In this document: positions 1 through 7,724 of the stretch, piece by piece
Layout of the letters: every line of letters begins with the position of its first letter
Numbering within the stretch: position 1 is the stretch's first letter
From: Nibrella viscosa
GTDB lineage: Bacteria; Bacteroidota; Bacteroidia; Cytophagales; Spirosomataceae
DNA: 64,000 bases
NCBI RefSeq assembly: GCF_039541875.1
Contig: NZ_BAABHB010000002.1
Location: 682,001 to 746,000 of the forward strand
Reading direction: 5' to 3'
Program-made: the position numbers and the translations under genes
The notes under the pieces: generated by a model
Told to the model about the DNA's origin: nothing
What the model saw: only the letters and a program-made list of their open reading frames with translations
Database searches by the model: none

Positions 1-1
1 C

Positions 2-286
2 CTGGATAGTAGCGGTTTTGGCGTTGAAGAGCTGGCTGCCGCAGGCGGAATAAGCCGTCGGACCCTGAACCGGAAGCTAACGATGCTGGCCGGTATGTCG
101 GCCAATGATTTCATCCGGCGCTACCGCCTGAAGCGGGCCGCCGAACTGCTCCGCAGCGGTTGTGCCGTGGCAGATACAGCCTACCGGGTGGGTTTCGATA
201 ATCCCTCGTACTTTACCTCTGTTTTCAAGGACGTTTACAAAAAAACGCCTTCCGACTATTGTAACCAGCTAAGCCAGGGGGGCTGA
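2..286 (+). CDS. AraC-family HTH regulator, C-terminal part
   Basis: The open frame enters from the left edge and ends at a TGA at 284-286, so only the DNA-binding end (about 94 residues) is visible. It contains both helix-turn-helix units of the AraC/XylS family: a first HTH around LAAAGGISRRTLNRKL and the second with the family signature ADTAYRVGFDNPSYFTSVFKDVYKKTPSDY. The FGVEELA..SRRTLNRKL spacing resembles the output domain of Bacteroidota hybrid two-component systems, but nothing upstream is visible, so a stand-alone AraC protein is equally possible. The target genes are unknown. Confidence 0.9.
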   Translation: MDSSGFGVEELAAAGGISRRTLNRKLTMLAGMSANDFIRRYRLKRAAELLRSGCAVADTAYRVGFDNPSYFTSVFKDVYKKTPSDYCNQLSQGG

Positions 287-298
287 TGTCGGCAGGAG

Positions 299-339
299 CC
301 GGCAACGGCTCCGGGGATGCCGATTAGCTCCGTTGCCGG
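299..339. repeat. Perfect 10-bp inverted repeat
   Basis: CCGGCAACGG at 299-308 is the exact reverse complement of CCGTTGCCGG at 330-339, with a 21-nt loop. It lies 13 bases after the AraC-type stop and would form a stable hairpin at the end of that transcript. No T-run follows, so it is not a canonical intrinsic terminator. The rest of the gap to the next gene at 500 shows nothing recognisable. Confidence 0.6.
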
Positions 340-499
340 ATCGTTCCGGAAAATGGCCCAAAATCAACAGGATTTGTCCCAAAAGTGGTAGTTGGTTGGC
401 CGGAAATTTCGGATCTTACCCGAAAAAAGAAATAAAACTCAGTTTACTGGTCCTATTACCCTCCTGCCGGGAGGTGAAACCTAAACCGTTACTTGTACC

Positions 500-1222
500 G
501 TGAACAGCGTTTACTCCCTGCCCGGCCGGCTCGTAAACGGCCTGTACTTCCCTGTATTTGTGGCCTGGCGGCTACTGCTGCTGAGCTGTGTTGGCCTGCT
601 GCTGGGGTATGGCTGTGCCGCCCAGACGCCTGTCAACTATGTCGACCCCGCCAATCCGAGTCGTGGATACTGGCGGTTGCACGCCGATCGGCATGCCCGC
701 AGCAGCGTGATCCGGTTGTACCGGGGAGCCGACGAGTTGATCTACCAGGAAACCATACCGGGGCAATACCTCCGGCTAACCGCCCGCACCACCAGCCAGA
801 TAAACACCATGCTGAGCCTGGTGGTGGCGCATAAACTGGTGCTGTCCGATTTTAAAGAGTACGACTTTCCCAGCGGCTCCGCTGATCCGATGGCCACCGA
901 AGCCGTTCCGACTGCTGTGCCGGCCGAAATCAACAGGGATTACGCAGCCGTAGAGGTTGTGGCTCATCTGATCAAACCCACGGGTAAGCTGCTCGTTCGG
1001 TGCGACAACCCGGCCCGCCGGCGGCTCGACATTTACCTGCGCAACCAAAGCGGGCATAATGTCTATGCCGAGTCTATGAACCTGGACAAGTACAGCCGCC
1101 GAATCGACGTATCGGCCCTGAAAGCCGGTCAGTATTCGCTGCACATCATCTCGCCCGACAAGACATTTGAGTATACCCGGCAGGTGATTATCGGACTTAG
1201 GGATTTTCTGGAGATGAAGTGA
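500..1222 (+). CDS. Exported protein of unknown function
   Basis: 240 residues from a GTG start; GTG at 560 is an alternative that gives a tighter signal peptide. A hydrophobic stretch (about residues 22-40, WRLLLLSCVGLLLGYGC) followed by AAQTP indicates export, possibly as a lipoprotein at the Cys. The middle is not recognised. The last 80 residues (DIYLRNQSGHNVY...ISALKAGQYSLHI-like pattern) look like a small beta-sandwich similar to the C-terminal cargo domains of Bacteroidota secreted proteins, though without a convincing type IX sorting signature. It lies 29 bp before the TPR regulator and may be cotranscribed with it. Confidence 0.65.
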   Translation: MNSVYSLPGRLVNGLYFPVFVAWRLLLLSCVGLLLGYGCAAQTPVNYVDPANPSRGYWRLHADRHARSSVIRLYRGADELIYQETIPGQYLRLTARTTSQINTMLSLVVAHKLVLSDFKEYDFPSGSADPMATEAVPTAVPAEINRDYAAVEVVAHLIKPTGKLLVRCDNPARRRLDIYLRNQSGHNVYAESMNLDKYSRRIDVSALKAGQYSLHIISPDKTFEYTRQVIIGLRDFLEMK

Positions 1223-1251
1223 TCTACTAGCTGGCACACAAACATACGGGT

Positions 1252-3051
1252 ATGCACGTTGTTATTGCCAAAATACAGGCTATTGTTTGGACGGGAAACT
1301 GTCACTGGCTGCTGCGGCTGGTAGTGGCGATGACTTTTTTGTGGGTGAGCCAGACTGCCGCAGCCGCATCGCCCGATTCGCTGCTGCATACACCCTACCC
1401 GCAACGCTGCGAACTAATTACCAATGTTTACCAGACGGCCTGGAAGAGCGATTCCAATCAGGCGCTGAAACTTGCCGGGGAGCTCAGGCATTTTTTCGCC
1501 AGAAAGGGGAATGAGACAGATCAACTTATCTTCGAGGTTAGTATTCTGCTCCCTGTCGACAGTACTGTTCCATTTCGTAAAGAGGAGTTTTTGAACAAAG
1601 TGCTGCCGTTACTGTCAGAGGCAGAAAGGCAGGATAATCTACTTGCCAAAGCAAAGTTGAATGAGTTGCTCGGCTTCTTCTACTATAATCACCTGCACCA
1701 GTATTTCCTGGCTTTTTATCATTATTCACAAGCCTATCATATGGTGCTAAACCTGGATGAAACCGCTTACCCTGATCGGGCTTATACGATCTATCGGCTT
1801 GGACGGGTTAACTACGATTTTTTCGATTATGAAAACGCCATCCGGTATGGTCAGGTCTTGATGAAAGAGCAGATTACCGAAACACTTCCCTCCCATATTT
1901 TCAACGCCTGTATGCTGGGTATGGCTTACCTGAAATTAAACAGATGCCAACAGGCAAGGATGCATTTTGAATGGGCTCTGCGTAGATTACCTGTCAAAAG
2001 ACTGTATAATGAGGCTTGGGTTGGTATACTTAACGGCAATATTGGGCTGACTTACTATGAACAAAAGGATTATGCCAAGGCTATTCCATACCTGCAGCGG
2101 GGAGCCGAACTTTCGGAAAAAACAGCGCTCTGGGATAATGTGCCTCGTTTTACGGCTAAACTAGCCTTGATCCATCTGGAGCGTAAGCAGTTTAACCTGG
2201 CAAAACAGTTTGCCTTACAGACCCTTGATGCCGCGCATAAAAATGACAGCCTTGTGTATCCTATGGCCCAGTTTGTGACAGAACCGTACCAGGTCATGGC
2301 GGCTTATCACCGGGCTACAGGAAATTATGAACAGGCGATGTACTATGCAGATTTAGCCGCTGCTTCCAGCACCCGCTGGAAGCAGCAGATAGATGTCACT
2401 CTGAAACATAAAGCTGAAATGGCCCTGGAGGAGGAGCGGTATAAAGCGAAGGAACAACGCCTGCAGCAGGAGAAACAACAGCAACTGCTGCTGCGCAATT
2501 TTCTGCTGATCCTGACCATACTGGCTCTGCTGGTGGTGCTGCTGCTCTACAACCGCCGGCAGCTCAAAGACCGCCACCGCCGGCAGCAGCTCCAGGCCGA
2601 AAAACAACTGGCCGAAGCGGAGCTACAGAGTGCCAAAGCCCTGTTGGACCAGCTCCGTCAGGGCGTGCAGCAGAAAAGCCGGCTCATCGACCAGTACGAA
2701 GCTGAATTCAGCGTATCAGCTGACGGTCCGGCTATCGGCTCCAACCAATACCAACTCCTCAACGACCTGCGCCATTCGGTTATTCTGACCGATGATGACT
2801 GGCATCAGTTTGTAGATGTGTTCGAGAAAGTGCATCCTGATTTTTTTTACCGGCTAAAGGCGCAGCTCCCCGACCTAACGCCGTCCGAGACGCGCTTCAT
2901 GGCTCTAAGCCGCCTGGGCTATACGGTCCGCGAAATGGCCGACATGCTGGGGGTGAGCCAGGGGGCCATTCGCCAGTACCGGCACACCATCCGGCGCAAA
3001 CTGGCCCTGGGGGAGGAGGTCAGTGTGGAAGAGATCGCCCGGCGGATCTGA
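1252..3051 (+). CDS. TPR transmembrane regulator with C-terminal HTH (copy 1)
   Basis: 599 residues. An N-terminal signal-like segment (about 15-37) is followed by a long helical region with tetratricopeptide-type repeats (about 95-390), one membrane helix near 413-434 (LLLRNFLLILTILALLVVLL), a coiled coil (about 435-490) and a LuxR/sigma-4-like HTH at the end (LTPSETRFMALSRLGYTVRE, then MADMLGVSQGAIRQYRHTIR). The inferred topology is a periplasmic TPR sensor with a cytoplasmic DNA-binding domain, a one-component layout common in Bacteroidota. It is paralogous to 4140-5951; the two share a 173-bp identical stretch in the C-terminal half. The ATG at 1252 sits in a leader (ATACGGGTATGCACGTTG) identical to that of copy 2. 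Confidence 0.85.
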   Translation: MHVVIAKIQAIVWTGNCHWLLRLVVAMTFLWVSQTAAAASPDSLLHTPYPQRCELITNVYQTAWKSDSNQALKLAGELRHFFARKGNETDQLIFEVSILLPVDSTVPFRKEEFLNKVLPLLSEAERQDNLLAKAKLNELLGFFYYNHLHQYFLAFYHYSQAYHMVLNLDETAYPDRAYTIYRLGRVNYDFFDYENAIRYGQVLMKEQITETLPSHIFNACMLGMAYLKLNRCQQARMHFEWALRRLPVKRLYNEAWVGILNGNIGLTYYEQKDYAKAIPYLQRGAELSEKTALWDNVPRFTAKLALIHLERKQFNLAKQFALQTLDAAHKNDSLVYPMAQFVTEPYQVMAAYHRATGNYEQAMYYADLAAASSTRWKQQIDVTLKHKAEMALEEERYKAKEQRLQQEKQQQLLLRNFLLILTILALLVVLLLYNRRQLKDRHRRQQLQAEKQLAEAELQSAKALLDQLRQGVQQKSRLIDQYEAEFSVSADGPAIGSNQYQLLNDLRHSVILTDDDWHQFVDVFEKVHPDFFYRLKAQLPDLTPSETRFMALSRLGYTVREMADMLGVSQGAIRQYRHTIRRKLALGEEVSVEEIARRI

Positions 3052-3067
3052 GAGACTACCCCCAGGC

Positions 3068-3163
3068 AGGAGACGCTGGATGTTAGACGTTGGACGTTAG
3101 ATTATAGACCGGACAAGACGCAGCGGGTCTATCTAACGTCTAACGTCTCCTGTCCAGCGTCCA
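3068..3163. repeat. Palindromic GACGTTAGA-type element 1
   Basis: Left arm about 3068-3102 and right arm about 3131-3163 are imperfect reverse complements; the inner 10 bp GACGTTAGAT/ATCTAACGTC match exactly and the outer parts (GACGCTGGA, TCCAGCGTC) also match. It starts 17 bp after the regulator stop. A second member lies at the same relative place after the paralogous regulator. It could act as an mRNA 3' structure or be a REP-like mobile palindrome. Confidence 0.75.
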
Positions 3164-3202
3164 ACACCTTCTTCCTGCGCATTTGTGAGGCCTTTCCCAA
3201 AT

Positions 3203-3259
3203 CCTAACGTTTTCCTAACGCCTGTTTCTGAGCATCTTATTTATGGAAAGTTACTTTTG
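3203..3259 (+). promoter_or_regulatory. Promoter with CCTAACG direct-repeat operator (site 1)
   Basis: Two CCTAACG copies at 3203-3209 and 3214-3220 (11-bp period, TTTT spacer) are followed after exactly 31 nt by TACTTTTG at 3252-3259, a match to the Bacteroidota -7 box TAnnTTTG. The 7+4+7 layout is that of OmpR/PhoB-family response-regulator boxes. The same arrangement recurs at 6090-6146 and 17512-17568. It should drive the small membrane protein at 3311. Confidence 0.75.
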
Positions 3260-3310
3260 GCTTGTCGCTGCTCTTAAACAGGACCGGAACTCGTTAACCG
3301 CTGACAAGCT

Positions 3311-3493
3311 ATGAAACCACTTAATGCAGACCCTATCCGGAACCAGATGCTGGATGAGCGTAAGCTTCAGGCCATGCTGATTGTCCTGTTCCTGCTCGGT
3401 TTAACCGTTGCAACCCTGCTGTTGGGTACTTTGATATCGGGATACGTGGAACTAATGCCTGGATTGTGGGAGGTTCCCGGTAGCGATAACTAA
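3311..3493 (+). CDS. Small single-helix membrane protein (module 1)
   Basis: 60 residues: a charged N-terminus (MKPLNADPIRNQMLDERKLQ) followed by one hydrophobic helix (about 21-45, AMLIVLFLLGLTVATLLLGT) and a short tail. No family is recognised. It is expected to be an inner-membrane microprotein. Its reality is supported by the promoter 52 bp upstream and by a counterpart (6193-6357) in the same position after the second regulator, although the two share architecture rather than sequence. A short GC hairpin with a T-run (CCGCCAAGGCGGGCTTTTT) directly follows the stop and may be a weak terminator. Confidence 0.6.
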   Translation: MKPLNADPIRNQMLDERKLQAMLIVLFLLGLTVATLLLGTLISGYVELMPGLWEVPGSDN

Positions 3494-3605
3494 CCGCCAA
3501 GGCGGGCTTTTTGAATAATACACCCGAGCCCTCACTGGCGGTCATCAGTTCAAAATAGGTGTTTGGTTGGATCTTCCGTCCCTTTAATACCAGGCAACGC
3601 ACATT

Positions 3606-4016
3606 ATGCAAAAGCTGACCCTTTGCGGCTACCTGCTTTTGGTGGCTTTCTGTCTGATAGCCTGCCGGCGCGATGTGCCGGAACCCGACAATCTGGTGAG
3701 CTTACTTACCGGGCAGTGGTGGTGTGCGCATACCGATAAGTTCTTTTTTGCCAAAGACGGCCGGGTCGAGCTCAAAACGCCGGACCTGAATGCCTCAGGC
3801 AGTTGGTCGGTTGTTCCGGTACCGGATTCGGTCACAGACCTGAACCGGACCACCCAGCCGCTGCTCCTGGTCGACTACTACACGAGTAGCCGTCCGCTAC
3901 GCATCCGTCATTTCCGGTTGCAACTGCTTCGGCGGGTTGAGGACACGTTTTACGCAATCCGGTCCGACGCTGATTTTGCCGACATGCATCTGAAGTTTCA
4001 GCGGTGTAGTCTTTAG
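3606..4016 (+). CDS. Small lipoprotein, lipocalin-like
   Basis: 136 residues with a lipoprotein signal: hydrophobic segment LLLVAFCLIAC with the lipobox Cys at residue 20, followed by RRDVPEPD. The rest alternates short strands (LLTGQWWCAHTDKFFFAKDG, GSWSVV, RIRHFRLQLL, MHLKFQRC), including a GxW-type start and a KDGRVE...GSW pattern seen in small Bacteroidota lipocalin-like lipoproteins. The precise function is unknown. It is the last gene of the first regulator module. Confidence 0.65.
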   Translation: MQKLTLCGYLLLVAFCLIACRRDVPEPDNLVSLLTGQWWCAHTDKFFFAKDGRVELKTPDLNASGSWSVVPVPDSVTDLNRTTQPLLLVDYYTSSRPLRIRHFRLQLLRRVEDTFYAIRSDADFADMHLKFQRCSL

Positions 4017-4139
4017 CTGCCGGTACGCTTATCGGAGACAACCTATTGATAATTTGGTTCTTATCGCTTTGAATATAGCAAAACTTCATATATTCGTACT
4101 GGACTGTTAAGCCAGCGTTTGGCAGGTAACCATACGGGT

Positions 4140-5951
4140 ATGCACGTTGTTATTGCCGGGATACGGGCTATTGTTTGGGCGGGAAACCGTCACTGGCTGC
4201 TTCGGTTGGGGGTGGTTGCACTCCTTTTTGGAGTAGAACGTACGGCCATGGCCACCGGGCCGGATTCACTGCGGGCCATGCCCCTTCTCCTACGTTATGG
4301 TGCCATTGACTGGCATTATACCAGCGCCCTGAAACGCGACACCAGTCAGGCAAAACGGCTGGTTCGTGATCTTGAACAATTTTTTGATGAAAAGGGGTCA
4401 GAGGCAGATCAACTCACGTTTCGGATCTGGGTGTTCAGGAAAGGGCTGACAGGGCCGAAAACGTATGAGCAGCTAGCCGCCGGCGCACTGCAATTTCTGA
4501 AAGAAGCCGAACAGATACGGGAGCCGTATCTGACCGCTTTTCTGCATCACTGGCTGGGTATGTTGTATTACAACCATCTCAAGCAGTATGGTCCTGCGTT
4601 TCGGCATTACCTGCGCATGTATGACCTGGTTGTAAACTTTGATGAGCGCCTATACCCCGAACGTAGCTATGCCCTTTATCTGGTGGCCAGGGCCTACTAC
4701 GACTTCTTCGATTATAAGAACACCATCCGGTATGGTCAGGTGCTGATGCAGGTTCAGGAGCAGGATGTAAAAGACAGCCATATCTTCAACGCCTGCATGT
4801 TGGGTATGGCTTATCTGAGGCTGGGGCAGTATGAGCAGGCCCGTCGGCATTTTCACTGGAGTTTATCATTGGTGCCGACCGGGATGAACAGTAGGTATCG
4901 CATTGATGCCTGGGAGGGTATTCTGAACGGAAACATTGGCGTGACCTATTTTGAGCAGAAACAATACGATCAGGCCATCTCTTACCTGACAAAAGGCATT
5001 GACTTCACCCGAAAAACAAGTCTTTGGGACAATTTTCCCCGGTTTAGCACCAAGTTAGCGTTGATTTATCTGGAGCGCGGGCAAATCCGACAGGCATACA
5101 CCATTGCCCAACAGGCACTGCAAGCGGCTAAACGAGCGGATGAGGTGGGAGAGTATTTGCCGTTGTCGCGCTATCTGGCTGAACCCTATAAAGTGGTCGC
5201 AGACTGTTACCGGGCGATGGGTAATTATGAAAAAGCATTCCGGTATGCAGATTCGGCACGGGTAGCCGAGACGCAGTGGAAACAGCAGATGAACATTGCC
5301 TTGAAACACCGGGCCGAAATTGCCATTGAGCAGGAACGGTTTCAGGCCCGCGAACAGCAACTACAGCAGGAAAAAGAGCGACAACTGCTGCTGCGGAATG
5401 CTTTGCTGGCGTTAACCATCCTCAGCTTGCTGGTGGTGCTGCTGCTCTACAACCGCCGGCAGCTCAAAGACCGCCACCGCCGGCAACAACTCCAGGCCGA
5501 AAAACAACTGGCCGAGGCTGAACTGCAAAGTGCTCAGGCCCTGCTCAACCAACTCCGCCAGGGCGTGCAGCAGAAAAGCCGGCTCATCGACCAGTACGAA
5601 GCTGAATTCAGCGTATCAGCTGACGGTCCGGCTATCGGCTCCAACCAATACCAACTCCTCAACGACCTGCGCCATTCGGTTATTCTGACCGATGATGACT
5701 GGCATCAGTTTGTAGATGTGTTCGAGAAAGTACACCCCGGTTTTTTTTACCGGCTAAAGACGCAACTACCCGACCTGACACCGGCAGAGACGCGGTTTAT
5801 GGCCTTAAGCCGCCTGAGCTATACGGCGCGGGAGATGGCGCACATGCTGGGGGTGAGTCCGGGTGCCGTCCGCCAGTACCGGCACACCATCCGGTGCAAG
5901 CTGGACCTGCCCGATGAGGTCAGTGTGGATGAGATCGCCCAGCGCGTTTGA
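4140..5951 (+). CDS. TPR transmembrane regulator with C-terminal HTH (copy 2)
   Basis: 603 residues from ATG 4140; the in-frame TTG at 4119 is rejected because the leader ATACGGGTATGCACGTTG and the first residues MHVVIA match copy 1 exactly at the ATG. Domains follow copy 1: a signal-like N-terminus, TPR-type helices, one membrane helix near 417-438, a coiled coil and the HTH (LTPAETRFMALSRLSYTARE, then MAHMLGVSPGAVRQYRHTIR). The sensor halves have diverged clearly while the C-terminal halves remain nearly identical, so the two probably sense different things but could contact similar DNA. A palindrome and a CCTAACG promoter follow it. Confidence 0.85.
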   Translation: MHVVIAGIRAIVWAGNRHWLLRLGVVALLFGVERTAMATGPDSLRAMPLLLRYGAIDWHYTSALKRDTSQAKRLVRDLEQFFDEKGSEADQLTFRIWVFRKGLTGPKTYEQLAAGALQFLKEAEQIREPYLTAFLHHWLGMLYYNHLKQYGPAFRHYLRMYDLVVNFDERLYPERSYALYLVARAYYDFFDYKNTIRYGQVLMQVQEQDVKDSHIFNACMLGMAYLRLGQYEQARRHFHWSLSLVPTGMNSRYRIDAWEGILNGNIGVTYFEQKQYDQAISYLTKGIDFTRKTSLWDNFPRFSTKLALIYLERGQIRQAYTIAQQALQAAKRADEVGEYLPLSRYLAEPYKVVADCYRAMGNYEKAFRYADSARVAETQWKQQMNIALKHRAEIAIEQERFQAREQQLQQEKERQLLLRNALLALTILSLLVVLLLYNRRQLKDRHRRQQLQAEKQLAEAELQSAQALLNQLRQGVQQKSRLIDQYEAEFSVSADGPAIGSNQYQLLNDLRHSVILTDDDWHQFVDVFEKVHPGFFYRLKTQLPDLTPAETRFMALSRLSYTAREMAHMLGVSPGAVRQYRHTIRCKLDLPDEVSVDEIAQRV

Positions 5952-5968
5952 GGGGGGCTTAGGCTGAG

Positions 5969-6046
5969 GACGTTGGACATCAGACGTTAGACAAATCTGC
6001 CACATCCACCCTATGTTGTTGAGTCTAACGTCTAGTGTCCAACGTC
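5969..6046. repeat. Palindromic GACGTTAGAC-type element 2
   Basis: The 24-nt arms at 5969-5992 and 6023-6046 are reverse complements at about 22 of 24 positions; both end in GACGTTAGAC/GTCTAACGTC. The element starts 17 bp after the second regulator stop, as element 1 does after the first. The spacer between the arms (30 nt) is unrelated to that of element 1. Confidence 0.75.
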
Positions 6047-6089
6047 TATTATCTGCTTTCTACACCCTTCCCAGCCCCATTTCTGAAAT

Positions 6090-6146
6090 CCTAACGTTTT
6101 CCTAACGCCTGTTTTTTAGCCTCCTATCGGCAGACGACTACCTTTG
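6090..6146 (+). promoter_or_regulatory. Promoter with CCTAACG direct-repeat operator (site 2)
   Basis: CCTAACG at 6090-6096 and 6101-6107, TTTT spacer, then exactly 31 nt to TACCTTTG at 6139-6146 (TAnnTTTG). It is near identical to site 1 over the operator, including the following CCTGTTT. It should drive the small membrane protein at 6193. Confidence 0.75.
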
Positions 6147-6192
6147 GTTTGTTCCCGACCCCACCATTAGGGCAGATAAACCCGGTAGAACT

Positions 6193-6357
6193 ATGCAACG
6201 CTCAATCAGTAAACACACGTCTGAACGGTCTACGCAGCGGGCTAGTCTGCCGCTGATGCTTCTGGTGATCATCCTGGTCTTTCTGCTGATCGGCTGGGGT
6301 ATCTGGTGGTACTTCGATTATCAAATCAGACTGCTTGAACACCAGGCGCTACCCTGA
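6193..6357 (+). CDS. Small single-helix membrane protein (module 2)
   Basis: 54 residues. A polar, positively charged N-terminus (MQRSISKHTSERSTQRA) leads into one helix (LPLMLLVIILVFLLIGWGIW, about 19-38) and a short aromatic tail. No family is recognised. It occupies the same place relative to the promoter (46 bp after the -7 box) as the 60-residue protein of module 1, which is the main reason to believe it is expressed. It is followed 71 bp later by a lipoprotein gene. Confidence 0.5.
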   Translation: MQRSISKHTSERSTQRASLPLMLLVIILVFLLIGWGIWWYFDYQIRLLEHQALP

Positions 6358-6428
6358 CTCCGGTTTTAACCCATTTGTATTGCCTGCCGCATTGTTCGCT
6401 AAACCATTCACTTTTAAACTCACATTGT

Positions 6429-7640
6429 ATGAGAACGCTGAACTTAGCCCTGGCTCTCATTTTAGCCCTGCTCTTTTTCGCCGGTTGTAAAACGGAGGAA
6501 AAAGCCACGGTCATTCCCAATCAGGACCCAACACCGGCTATTTTATACAATATCAATACAATATCGCCCAATGGGGTTGTCTCTTACATGGGTGTGTATT
6601 CAGAAATGCCCACCAGCGACCCCGACCGCTCCAAAATGGTTGAACTGGGCAAAAACTCCCGGGCTTACATCTACAATAATTCCGTTTACACGGTTCATTG
6701 GGACTCAAAAACAATCTCGAAATGGGAGGTTACCAACGATTTGAGATTGAATAAAGTCAGCACGCTTGATATTGCTTCCGCGGGTCTTTCCAACAAGGCT
6801 CCCATCGGCTTTACGCTTGATACCCGGGCGTTTGTTTTTGATTTTGTCAATGGAAAAGTCCTGGAATTCAATCCGCAGAACATGACCATAACCAAAACGA
6901 TACCGGTCGTGAAAGCGCCATTCCCTTATTCGCACGCCGACAACCCGCGGGCAATGAGTACGCTGTTTGTACTCAGCATATTCAACAGAGACCCAGGCAA
7001 TGGGTTGCGAATAGAGCCCAGAACTACTATAGCCCGGTTTGACGCAATGGCCGAGGCTGTTACGTACAGAACGGATGATCGGCAAGCTACATCCCATTTA
7101 AACGTGATGGACAGTCAGAAAAGGGTGTATTTCCTGCCATCGCGAGACGAACATCACGCCCTGTTGTTCGGGCAGAACGCTGACGTCAAGAACTACGGAA
7201 AAATGATACGGTTCAATTTTTTGCCGAACCCCAGTTTTGACGGCAACTTTCTCATGGATTTGAAAGCGCTGGCCGGTGGTCCGATCAGCCACGCCTATCT
7301 GCTGAACGACAATGAATTAGTTGTGGCCACAACAGTAGAGCCTCTGCCGGCTCCCATTAATGCAAGCAACTACTTTGCACTCGCCAAAACAAGATTGAAA
7401 AAAATAAACCTGGCAACCGCACAAGTGACGGATGTAGCGGGTGTTGGTGAGCATGGACAGCCGTGGAGCAACAGCGTAGACCTCCATGTCGACGGCACCT
7501 TATACTACCCGGCATCAGAGTTTCCGGACGGAACGTATGACAAAATAAACACCCGGCTCTATAAGATTACCGGTTCCTCCGCCACCTTACAATTCACATC
7601 GACCAATAGTTGGCCCATCCTGATCGGTAGAGTCCGTTAA
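6429..7640 (+). CDS. Lipoprotein, probable beta-propeller (DUF4374-like)
   Basis: 403 residues from ATG 6429; an upstream in-frame ATG at 6375 would put 18 extra residues before a typical lipoprotein signal. Signal MRTLNLALALILALLFFAGC with the lipobox Cys at residue 20, then a KTEEKATV linker. The body shows repeated strand patterns such as NSRAYIYNNSVYTVHWDSKT and DTRAFVFDFVNGKVLEFNPQ, suggesting a beta-propeller like the DUF4374/YncE-type surface lipoproteins of Bacteroidota. The family assignment is inference. A substrate-binding or scaffold role on the cell surface is possible. Confidence 0.65.
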   Translation: MRTLNLALALILALLFFAGCKTEEKATVIPNQDPTPAILYNINTISPNGVVSYMGVYSEMPTSDPDRSKMVELGKNSRAYIYNNSVYTVHWDSKTISKWEVTNDLRLNKVSTLDIASAGLSNKAPIGFTLDTRAFVFDFVNGKVLEFNPQNMTITKTIPVVKAPFPYSHADNPRAMSTLFVLSIFNRDPGNGLRIEPRTTIARFDAMAEAVTYRTDDRQATSHLNVMDSQKRVYFLPSRDEHHALLFGQNADVKNYGKMIRFNFLPNPSFDGNFLMDLKALAGGPISHAYLLNDNELVVATTVEPLPAPINASNYFALAKTRLKKINLATAQVTDVAGVGEHGQPWSNSVDLHVDGTLYYPASEFPDGTYDKINTRLYKITGSSATLQFTSTNSWPILIGRVR

Positions 7641-7724
7641 GATAACTCACTAAACTTTGCAGGCGCGGCTTACTGGCACCACAGCCCATTCCTCCTTGTC
7701 TGCACGGTTAAACCACCATAATTC

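Noticed and set aside
500..1222. Type IX secretion C-terminal sorting domain
   Set aside because: The last 80 residues resemble a small beta-sandwich, but the diagnostic pattern and terminal KxxK-type tail are not clear enough for a call.
4119..4139. TTG start for the second TPR-HTH regulator
   Set aside because: The paralogue begins at the equivalent ATG with an identical leader, and the TTG adds only seven residues with no counterpart.
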